Source: Eleginops maclovinus | Taxonomy: Eukaryota; Chordata; Actinopteri; Perciformes; Eleginopidae | DNA: 64,000 nucleotides | Assembly (NCBI RefSeq): GCF_036324505.1 | Contig: NC_086370.1 | Location: 9,968,512 to 10,032,511 of the forward strand | Reading direction: 5' to 3' | Shown: positions 43,791-55,700 of the stretch, one piece after another | How the letters are laid out: each line of letters starts with the position of its first letter | Numbering within the stretch: the first letter of the stretch is position 1 | The notes under the pieces: generated by a model | The model's database searches: none | Told to the model about the DNA's origin: nothing | The model's input: the letters and a program-made list of their open reading frames with translations, nothing else | Program-made: the position numbers and the translations under genes

Positions 43791-46700
43791 GTATGTCCGT
43801 CAGCGGATGGATTTGTCTACATACATATATTTGGGCTCCAAAGTATTTTGTGCACCGGCTTTAATGCACGGAGTGTTTTACCATTTGCTTTGACAGTTTG
43901 TCTTGAATCTGAGCAAATATCCTTTTCATGGGGGCTCTTTGCCTGAAACAACCTCCGTGACGTAGGCAAAAGTTGTAACCCATAGATACTGTTCCCCATT
44001 TATATAAAAACAAACCGTCACCAATACCATGCTACTCTGTGAACGTAGAAGCAGTGTAGTTATGTCATTGATTTTTGTTCATCTCCGGCTCTTACGGAAA
44101 CGCTACCATTAGTTGCTGTGATATTGAGGTTACAGAAAGTTGTATTCATGTACAGTAGTAAAAAATAAAATTAAAAATATGATTTAAATGCTGTTCAAAT
44201 AGGTTGCTATTTTTACAGGACAAGGTTAGTTTCTACAACAAAAAAAAAAGGGAACAGCTTGAATAATACACAAACGACCCCGCCCTGAAATACTTCTTTT
44301 GCAAAAGCAGTCTTCACCTTTAGGCGGATGAACTGCTCTGTGTATCTGAAACCTGAATTGCAGCCTTTGCGTTAATTTGATGAAAGACAGATGAGTGATA
44401 TGTAGCCTAGGTTGTCTACAATTAAGCCATCTGCTGGTTTGTTGAGGCTTCTTAGCCATTGTGTTTTTAATGGTATCTTGAAATTTACAAACTAGCAATA
44501 ATTCAAACATGTAGAGCAAAACTATATGCAACTGCTCCATTAGTCCAACACATTAAGTTTACATTCATACGTTTCTAACTAATTGCCTGATACTTAAGCA
44601 ATGGGTTAAGCAAACGGATTTTAGCATTAGTTGTGCGTAAGCTAGCTCTAGTGAAAACCCATAGCCGTTAACGTCACGTTTAAAACACTTACTGCTGCTT
44701 GAAGATATATCCACAATCCTCCAAGAATATTATGTGAAAAAAATATTCATTAAAAATATTCTGTTTGTTGCATACATTTTTGAAATTCAATATTCGAGGC
44801 ACACTGCTTAGCCGCACATAAATGGTAACCGGAAGTGACTCACCTCATTCTGGTGTCAATCAACGTTTTAACAAAATATCCCTTCGTAGTTAATCGTCAA
44901 TGTAGCATCATGTATTTTAATTACCTTTTGCTTTCTTTATTATTGGGTCCCTTGCAGTACAAGTTATGTAGCCTTCTTGAAAGATGTCTTTAGTCACAAG
45001 AAACAAAGGGCTGTTACATGATGAAAACCTGCCTCTTGAAGTCGATTTGTAAATGCCTGGGAAAACTGTCTTGTGATTAAGTTAAGACAAAACATTTAAA
45101 CAAAAAAGGTTATTTTATTAATGCCTATAATGATGATATTGAAAAGGTTAAAGCATTGGCTGAAGAAAAAAAAAACATTTGTTACTTACTTAAGTCCTTT
45201 CAACAATTACACAATTTTAAACTCGTATACACTTTTTCCCAATTAAACTTGCTTATGCTATTTTAGGCCTATAAGGTCTTGTTATATACAAAAAAAATCA
45301 GAATCTACAGAATTACCCTTTAGTAAAAATGTATTTTTTACATATTTGAATGTCAACAAAGCGATAATGTTATGTGGCGATATTATTTTATAATATCGCT
45401 ACACATAGTGTTCAAGTTGTCTTCCCTCAGTGTTAGATAATATATGATTGTGACTTCTGTAAGTGCACCAATGTCTGTGTCTTCTTTTATTTAGGTTAAT
45501 GGTGCAATAATTAAAACCCTTCGTTTAAAATTCACCAACATTTATTCAAACAGTATTGTTTTCTCTGGTCTTGCCTGCAATATAAAACAGCAATGTGTGT
45601 GTCTTTTTGTATAGAAAGATTGCCCAGGGACTGGTGTTGCCTCTAGGCAGCACAAGCAAGAGTGCTTTGAACAGGCCCCGATGTACGTGGCTGTCATGAC
45701 ATACCTGGGCTTTGGCATTGTCACGCTGTTTGGCTACTTCAGGGATTTTCTCAGAGCTGTGGGCATAGAGAAGTGCCACCTTGCCCAGGAAAGACAGGAA
45801 CAGAAGGTAGGTAAAACATGCAATCAGCACAAACAGGCATATTTCAAGCATACACACTGTAAACACCCAGGCGGTTGGAATAGAGGATCATGCCTTGGGT
45901 GTCAACACATTTTGTACCCTCCTAATTATTTCAATATTTGCTCTTAAGCTCTCTCACTCTCTCTGCTTCCTTCCTTCATGTTCCTCTGCACCATGATGTT
46001 GCCATGGGTGAGACAGGACACCACAGAGAATATGGGTTGAAGATATAATTAAATCTCGGAGGATTAACTTCTTTCTTTGTAACAGTGCTTTAAAACCAAG
46101 ATAGGGCTTGAGAACTGCCATATAAAAGCCACAATGTTACCATAGATTGTATTTATTTTTTATCCGAAAATGTGCAGTTGTAAGATTATTTTGGTAGTTG
46201 TTAATGATATGTTCATTTTGGCTTGTAAAAATATATAACCTTATAAAACCAAAAGCTGTGACCAGGATTTGTTATTACAAGATAAGAAATATCATCCACA
46301 GATATACAAACAAAAGCAGTGTCTATGAGGAATAATATTGCAGTTTGCGCCCTTATTTTGACAACATCATTTACATTTTAAATAAAGAAGAGCTTAACTG
46401 AATGTTGGCTCTGTTGTAATGGTGACTTTATTGGATCATACGTAGAGGGGATTAATGAAAGCAAATGCTCAGAAAATCTTGTCTAATTGCATTGTTATAA
46501 CATCCTTATGAATGAAAACATACATCTACTGTAGTGAAGATCTAACTCTCCTACCCAGGTAAAAATGAATGATTATAATATGCAATACATGTCTTGATGT
46601 AGTCAGGGGTAGAAATACAATGTTATGAATAGCTGTATGATCTTCAAGGCCTAAAGCAATATTTATAAAAGAGCTCTGACTTCAGTGCCATTTTAATTAC

Positions 46701-49700
46701 ATTTCTATAACTTCAAGTTCAACATGGCAATACATCTGTTGTTCTCTTAGTGCCAGCCAATGAGTGAAAAAAGCAGGCTTTACTATAAATGAATGTGCAG
46801 AATCTTTCTGTTTTTTTTTTTTTAGAGAAACAATCACTTACGCATCTTTTTGTAATGTAATCTTTTGTTAGTTTTGATATGGTTTGTTTGTTACAGTGCT
46901 TGGATAAGTTCTAGTGTGTGTTCAGTGTTTGAAGTTTCTGCTCCTATTGTTCCTCCACTCTGACCTCTGTGACACTTTTTTTTTCTCTTTGCCTTTAGGA
47001 CTTTGTGCCACTTTATCAAGATTTCGAGAACTTTTACACTCGAAATCTGTACATGAGGGTACGTGACAACTGGAACCGTCCCATATGCAGCCTGCCAGGA
47101 CCTGTCTTTGATGTCATGGAGAGGGTGTCTGATGACTACAACTGGACATTCAGGTACTGTCATCCAGTCATATATTGTACACATAATGTAGTGCTATAAT
47201 CACACATACTGCTCATATTGAGAATTTACAAATGTTTAAGACAGACCAGTTAGTATTTTTGAACACAAGCATCTCTCTTCAAGGGATAGAAAAGATACAA
47301 TGAAGATTTTATTGTCAAACTTCTGCTCTAAGAGCTAATGAGGAGATAAACTAAAGACAATGGCTATATGTCATGAGCAAGAATATTATGAGCCCTACAT
47401 TTTTGGATTCAGTTGAGATGCTTCTTTGGTGCACAGCGGGTTCAGGGGATATATTATGAATAGGGATTCGAACAGAGCCATGGGGAGGGGATATGTCGTC
47501 ATGCATTTGAAATGAAGGCCTGGATAACATGTTTTAAGAGGTTTAATGTAACTGGAAAAATGAAAAATGGAGCAATCAGCTTGTCTTCAAGGAAAAGGTT
47601 GGCAAAAGGTAAGAGATACGTGAAGAAGGATTTAATAGTGGTGTGCCAGTTTACATGCACAGTGAAAAGAAGTAGGTCAGTTGAGTTCCCCTAAACTTTC
47701 CAAACTATGCGGCTGTATATTCATGATTGATAACAGACACCTTTAACCTTTATCTGGATCCTTCTCTATGGAGTTACATGTGTAATGCCATATTAAAGGG
47801 TAGTATAATGAGTGGTGAATACTTGATTATATTATCTTGAGGAAATGAGAATAACAAATGCTGCTTACACACACTGTCACTTGTGTTTTACTTTATACAA
47901 AAAGTCTTAAGAGTGTAATTGCTCCTCATTAACTGTTCTCCACTGACCGAACAACGTTTTTGATTATATTTAATTCAATTTTCATTACCTTTTATAAGAT
48001 TTAGTAAATAATTATATGGGGGTGTATATGTTAAGAAAAAAATAGACAGTTATCTTATTCTTTATGTTTCCATACTTGCAGGTTCACTGGGAAAACGCTA
48101 CACAATGTCATCAACATGGGCTCCTACAACTACCTCGGTTTCGCTGAGAACAACACTGATTTCCTGAAAACGGTGGCAGACAAAATTAGCCAGTACGGGG
48201 TTGGGGTTTGCAGCACAAGACAGGAAATAGGTGAGTTTGTGGTGTATGTGAGATTGTGCTAGATTCTTTTTTTTACTTGTCCTCTTAAACATGGGCATTC
48301 ATTTTATCTTGAGCAAAAAAGGTCCTTCATAATTCAAGTTAGGATGATCAGGTGTCTGTTTTGCTTCTTATGACAGTGCTTCACATTTCTTATATCTGCA
48401 TCTTTTTTTAAAGTCTCTTGCAGACCCTTGTGACACTGAATGGGATGAATATCAAACTGCTCATCGCATATGCCATCATTTATTATCTTGCTTGTGAGTT
48501 ACACTGCCCGTGTGTTTAATTATCTTTCAGTGAAAGCAATGTTATATGAATTATTCAACCTTTGTTGAATTATGTACCGTTTGGGCATTAGCTGAGATCA
48601 TTACATACTGGTCGACACTGAGGTGTGCGGGAAATTATATCATATTGCTATGGAACATTATGAAACACCCTGGGCATTGGAGCATTATATATGTGATGGA
48701 AGTATTTGAACAGAAAGGATCAAAAAGGGGGATCTGTGGCTTCAAATGAATTTTGAAAGTTGTTTTATCCTCAGACCTTTTACCCGGGTTCCAATGTTGT
48801 TTAAGTGCCTGTGTGCAACAGGATCTCGCGTTGCACATGGTAATGTTTCGGCGTTGAAATCATATGATCAGCTATGTTTTTATTGGTCAAAACCTGCCAC
48901 TGGGTAAATATTATAGAGCTCTCTGAAAAGGCCACGCTATGCAAAGTTTACTTGAGAAAAGTAGTTCCTTTTCTCTGTGTCAATGATTAATTGTGGCACT
49001 TCTGACACCTGTATGCTGTATATCTACTGAGAGCAGGCTAGCAGTGAGCTGACATACACGCTCAGAGCTGAGTGGCTGTGTAGTGTTTCATGATATCAGC
49101 AGTTTGACAAGAACAGAGAAAAGCTGACAAATTAAAAGGCCATGTGATTGTTAGTTATACGACTGTTTGTCAGAGTGCAAAAACACACCTACACACGCAC
49201 GCCCAGACATACATGCACACTCGCCCACATTCCTTCGCACCATTCATTATTCATTGATGTGATTTATTTATATGTTTATTCCTCTTTTAAAATGGGACTG
49301 TTTTTCCCAAAGTTTGTAATCCATGTTTCAGAAGGCTCACAGAGGGTTAAGGAATAACAAGCATTTCTCCCATGAGGCATTATCAGGCATCTATTATTAA
49401 AGACCTGAGGATCACTGCTGTAGAAGTGACGCCATCACCAGTGTTTCAGTTCACATGCAGCGATTTGTATTTTATTGAATTTAAAAGCAAAACACAAATG
49501 ATGGGAATATTGAACACTTTACTCAGTGTGACTGTGCCTCTCACATCTTAAAAGTCCAAATGTTTTTGTTCTTTTTCAAGTTTCATCTCATCTCTTCTTC
49601 TACGCTATCTGATAATACATTATTTTGAATGCTGTTCAAGTTAAGGCTCTCTGGTCAACTGGTATAAATTATTTGAAAACAATGACATGGTTAGTTCAAA

Positions 49701-52700
49701 AGTGACCATAAAATCTAGATAATTCTCCAACTAGTATTGTAATTGCACAGAGATGTTTCTATGGAAAAGGCATGTGAAATTAGTGCACTGAAAGGCCTTG
49801 TGATTAAACTAACATGTAAAACATTCATGGATCTGTTTTAAAGGATAGCTAACTGCTCTCACTTTGCCTGCAATCATTAACACAAAGTACATTAGATAAT
49901 CAAGGACAAATTACCAAGACATACAGCTTCTAAGCAGATAGTAGTAAGTATTTCACCATAGTTTGTCCGCTCATATAATGATATCATAGTATGTTAAGGT
50001 GTTTCCACTAAGCTATGGTTTTCTTGTCTGCTGAGACAAGTAGGTCTATGTTGGAGATAGAAATTATTAACTCTTCAAGGCTTGTTTTTTTCCCTTGTCT
50101 TGTGTCAAGCCTTTGAAGTCACCTCAGTCACAGGTGAACAATAAAAAGAGACAGATTGAGTTTGGAGATTTGTAAGTACAATCTTTATGGTATCTCCACA
50201 AAAATGCTTTTTAACCTATACAATTATTATACCGTTTGTTTTGTCAGCACACATTTGATGATTTTGATGGCAGAAAGGTGACCTTGGTAATACAGAGGAC
50301 AAGGGATCAAGCTTATTTAGATGCATATGACTTACTGTAAGAAGAGCTGACTCAATTCTGCAAAGTGAGTGAGATCCAACAGGGACTCTGCTCTGTCTTA
50401 GTATCCAGACCTAGAGTAAAATGTTCTATATTGAGAGCAAATGGCGATACAGTCTGATCAAATATGCTGCACATGCCAGCAGGGGCTGTGAGCCTGAGTG
50501 GTTCAGGAAATGTACAAATCGATTCGACTGGGATAAAAAAAAGAGCTGCTTTACTGTATTTACTGATTGTTATTGATTATGACTACAAGGATTAGTATCC
50601 CATACATATGAAATACAATGTTCTTTACCTCAGTGTCATCATGTTATCTCAAAACTATGTTGTTATGTTAGCAATCTTATCTTTATAGTAGTCATATACT
50701 ACAATACAAACTTTTCATTAAAGGTTGGAAGTAATTAAAGGGAGACTTTAGCTCTACACTATAAGAACTTGTAAGTACAGTGTGTGATACAATAGGTGAA
50801 TCTATATGATATAGTATCTACCATACATATAACATTGACCAGAGCCAGCAGAAAATGCAGTATATATGAACCTTTCACTGCCTACCTCTCTCCCTGTAGC
50901 TCACAATTATAACCGTAATTCTTTTTTTTATATGCTGACCACAAAGATATTACTGAAAGTCCCCCAGAGACACCCTCTTTTATTGCACAAAATAGAAAAA
51001 CACCACGTCTGATGACAGATAACAACGTGATACATTTTCGAAATGTATTCTGGTCCCCACCTGTCAAAGTCGGTAATAATAACCAACTGCCACAGTCCAA
51101 AAATGTGCTGAAAAAACATTTTAGACCTTGTTTTGTTATAACTGGTATAAAATAAAAAAAACTTGAACTAAATTACGAACTGACCACATCTTGACTCTTT
51201 ATAAATCTCTTGACCTGTCTGGAGATGAGTCGGGTGAGTTTGTACTGGTAGTCCAGGCTATTGAATGTGGTTCTCTTGATTTTATACCAGAAGGCATTTA
51301 TCTCTGTCAGAGCTTATGATTGGATGCCATAAAGAAGAAAAAACTCAAATACTATAGGACCACCAAATAACCATGATTACATTTTGCAACGTGAGTTATC
51401 CTTTTGTTCTTTTGTCTTCTAGGTAACCTAGGCATTCATGAAGAGCTAGAGCAGCTTGTGGCCACTTTCCTTGGAGTGGAGTCCTCCATGACTTTTGGGA
51501 TGGGTTTCGCCACCAACTCAATGAACATCCCAGCACTTGTTGGCAAGGTGTGTGAGTGTTCACACTAACTGCCACATGCAGGAAATTCTACTGTATGTGT
51601 GTCATTTTTAAGCGCAGCAGAAATGAATCTAATTAGCCTAGCTTTGTTCCTTTCTACCATCTAGGCTAAATTAATGAATAACAGTCAACTAAACCCTGCT
51701 GCTAACAACTCCTGACCCACCCCCATTAATTAAAATCATAATTAAATTACATTACAGTAGCCAGGAGGACGAGGCTCTGGGCATAGCTGCTTTCAGTCAA
51801 ATAGACATGGATGGGAAGGGTTTGTTAAGAGCACAACTTGAGGGCATGATTATTATCCGTTCTCTGTCCTGCCAGCGCACCAGCCTGGCTCACACAGACA
51901 GCCTCGGGTAACCAGGGGCAACACACAGCATGAATATCAGTGATTGGATTGGACAGGAGGGAAGAGGAGGTTGACTGTTTAAGTGATGAGACCGGGGTCT
52001 TTAAGCAGCTCAAGAGGTGTAGCAGGGCCTGAGGCTGAAGCCCCCACTGTAACCCTGCAGGAGCTGGGGGTCAACCCACACTGCCAAGTCTGTCCTACAG
52101 GGACAGGCTGTGCCAGTCCGGGCCGCGCTGTGCAGGCAGAGCTACATTAGAGTGACAGCTGCTGGCAGACCAGGGACCGGGCCAGCTGGACCCCGGGCCA
52201 AACCGAGGGTATCTGTCACTGAGCCGGTGTCAACACACTCTTTACAAGAGTTCATTCAAACTAATGCAGTCAAATGCTTAGAGCTTCAGTCTTATATGCT
52301 AATGTTCTGGAGAGAGTTTCGTGAAACAGCTGAATTGATTTGCATGCTGATTTTTGTGCGATGTGAAGTACTTACTACACTCTCAATTATGAATATTGTG
52401 ATGTGTCTGCTGGTAAAAACTTTGACAGACATGAAATAAATGTCCCACATGTGCAGTACGTTGATATGGAGGATTATGATTGAGGCACGGATGGGAAGTG
52501 AGGACAAGGCTGACATGTATTTGGCTAGATGCATCCTTGAAGGACTCAGTTCAATACAAATGCAGAATGACACAGAAAAACAAGTTCAGAAATTGTAAGA
52601 TGGGTCACTCATAATGCAATGATTTTCATACTTACATGGCTATACTAATGATTGTGTGTTTAAAAGATAATGAATGTCTTCTGTACCCAAAAAAAACCAC

Positions 52701-55700
52701 TGTATTGGATACACTCCATGCTAAATTCATCCTCTTATAAATAATTAGGGATTACTAATAAATGGTTAGGGTCATGTATATACAGGAAGGTTGTAGAGTA
52801 AGTAAGAAATGTATGATTTCAATAATACAGAAACCTGTGATTTAGCTATTTTATCGGAATTGAAAAGCTTTTTTTTGTGCTGATTTCTAGGGTTGCTTGA
52901 TACTGAGCGATGAGGTCAATCACACTTCTCTCATCTTGGGCGCCAGACTATCAGGAGCTACGATCCGGGTGTTCAAACACAACAGTAAGTCCAGCAACTC
53001 TTTAACAGAAAAAAAGGCATAGTGCTTCTGCCTTACAACAATAAAAGTGAAGCTATAGTAAAACCAGTTTGATGCTCATCAATCACTTCTCCTGCCAAAC
53101 AAACATTCTTGATAGCACTATGAGTTTTGCCAGCCCTATATCATCTGTTCATCTCCGTTTTGAGTTTCTGTTCGGGCAGCCACCACTGCTCATATTATCT
53201 ATGTTTTCCTCTATTCATCCTACACTTTTGCTGCTCTGAGAAACACATTACTTTCTGTGCGGCACAGGATTTGCCTTAGGAAACACCTACTTAACATTCT
53301 GAGTTTAGAGCAGCAAATGTAAAAGCTTTAATGAAATGGGTTCTGTTTACAGTCACGACTGCATTTCATCCATGAGCAGCAAACCCAAAGTTTAACTTAT
53401 ATGAATATGTCATCTTACTTTAAATTCAAAGCTCTTTATCATTTTGTCAAATTACATATTGTCAATAGATGGATGATATATTACATTCATTGTGCTTGCT
53501 TTGGGAACATCCACTGCTTCTCCAGGAGACAGGACAAATGAGCCAGTCCTCTGGCGGCAAATGTGTCCTGACAGGTACAAGCAGAGCTAGTTATGGTTCT
53601 CCCAAGCAAATCCCAGAGGCTTGTCTAAAGGCAGAGAGCCCTCAGGCACCTGAGCAACTGACCCTCCCTGCCTTTCTTTCTCCAGCAGCACTCTTTTATT
53701 AGTACAAGGCCACTGTTTACCTAGAGGGTTAAACCCAGCAACAGATAAGTTGAAAAATATTCATTCATTGATGCATTTACTTTCTAAAATGTCTCACATC
53801 TCTTGTTCAATCATTTGAAATGTACCATAGGTGTATGTTTCACATGAAAAAATGGTATTCCAGAGAGTAGATAAACCGGTTTGTGCAGTCTAGCATTAAG
53901 AGGCTATGTGTTGTAAATGCTTTGCATAGTTAAAGTTAAAGCTGAGGGACATGCAGTGTGAAGGTTTGCATTGCTAGTCTTTAAAACATGTAGGAGATTG
54001 TCTATCAAGCTTGTAAAATGTGTGCACTAGAGGGTCAGGAAGGGATAAGATATTAGCATATTATAGATATATCACGTTTCATGTGTAGGTGCAAATATTT
54101 ACCATCTCCCTCATCACAGTCACACAGTAACTGTTATCAGGCTGATGCTTATCTCAAATCAGTGCTTAACTGTGAAATCATCTTTTCCTCATTCCACACA
54201 GCAAGCTACTGTGGATGACACTTCCACTGTCTGGTTTCTAGAATGTTGATATTGGTCTCATTAGATGCCCTCTGCTATGTTGAAGTGTTTTTTTATTAGA
54301 AGGAGCATTTGCCGTCTCTCCAGTGAACCTGTTTTTGCGCCGAGGAGAGCCATATCGATCATCCATGACAGATAATTAACCATGACAGGTTAACATGGTG
54401 CTCAACTGGAAATGTTGGATTGTGGTCATGCTTTAAATAATGCGGCTTTGTAAACCACAGCTATTCAATACTGCCATCTGCTGGTTTGCATCAAAACATC
54501 ATCAATAATGTAACTATGACCTGTCATAAGGCCACTGTGAAGTTATTTTGCTTAAGCCAATCCTTATTTTAATCAACCATGCAGACTGCACTTAACACAC
54601 CCATACTCAACTCAGTCAGTATCCTCCCTATTGCAGATAATGCAGGTGTTCATTTACCCCACACTGCAGAAATATGTTTGCTTTGAGTAGTTTGTGGAAG
54701 GTGTTTCTGACTGATAAGGTATTGCCCTTTTCTGCTCTGAGTGAACTGCCCTGCCGTGTGGTGACTCTACTTGCCATTGTTTGCTTTTATTTCAAGTTCC
54801 TAGCACAGATAATATCATTTTTCCCTTAATGAGATTTTAATTTAAATTTGCCAGCTTTCTCACTCTGTTTCTCTCTGACTTTCCTTTGTGTGTGTCTATG
54901 TGTGCGTGTGCTTGTGTCTATTTGTGTGTACATTTGTTTGTGTTTGCGTGTGTGTCAGACATGCACAGTCTGGAGAAGCTGCTCAGAGAGGCGGTTTGCT
55001 CGGGGCAGCCTCGGACGCACAGGCCCTGGAAAAAGATCCTCATCATGGTGGAGGGCATCTATAGGTCGGTCATCTAAACAACACGCATGCACATTAGTGT
55101 AATCGCTCTCTAACAGACGCATATCTTACTTCAGTAGAAGTGTGTATCCATCTTCTTTGGTATGGGTTTCCAGGTGGTCCTTAGCAGAGTTTTGAACAGG
55201 TAGAAATCTTAAGTTGTAATGAGAACTTTCATCCTGTGTTTAGCAGTCCCTGTAATGATCTCTTTTTCAAATTGCTTCCCTCTCTACCTTTTGAATAATA
55301 GAAAGTGTGTTTGTGTATGTGTGTGTGTCTATGGTTGGGTACAGTTTCATTACTAGAGAGAAGAGAAAGGTATCGTGTGTCTTTCCCGGCAGTGAGCTAT
55401 CCTGAGTCATGGTGACCCTCTGCATCTGCTCATTAGCTCACAATCAAGGCCAAATGGAGCCAGAGAGATTGACTTGGCTACACCCCCAGCTCCAACTGTT
55501 TATCACGGTCATTTTTCTTTTCTTCTCCCCTATTCTAACTCTGAATCAGGTTCCACATTTCAGCCCTATTGACATAAAAACACAACATATTCTTTGTGCT
55601 TTTATTCTAGAACACTGCCATCAGCCTGGGATAATATTACTATTAGTTTCAAAACACACCTGGTCATTTGAGAGACACTGAATAATGTAATCAGACTGGC

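Larger units (their letters stand above)
43791..45614 (+). other. sptlc3 intron 1
   Basis: GT-AG intron of 1824 bases with no coding signal. It holds a half-CRE TGACGTA (43958-43964), a weaker CTCF-like core (44424-44437), an AACGTCACG CRE-like site near 44670, an overlapping ETS/AP-1 site (44828-44842) and a long hairpin (45373-45403). The cluster between 44660 and 44845 could be an internal enhancer or alternative promoter. Confidence 0.85.
52985..54958 (+). other. sptlc3 intron 6
   Basis: GT-AG intron of 1974 bases. It contains a full-consensus CTCF-type site (54471-54484) and ends in a TG-rich tract from about 54885 to 54956 that takes the place of the usual pyrimidine tract before exon 7. 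Confidence 0.85.

Noticed and set aside
43667..43864. Alternative start upstream of the chosen sptlc3 ATG in another frame
   Set aside because: It runs out of frame with all later exons and past the exon 1 donor. The 43689 ATG has a better context and joins in phase to exon 2.
47462..47475. gggattcgaac, a minus-strand tRNA B-box look-alike in intron 3
   Set aside because: The minus-strand sequence upstream has no A box or cloverleaf pairing.
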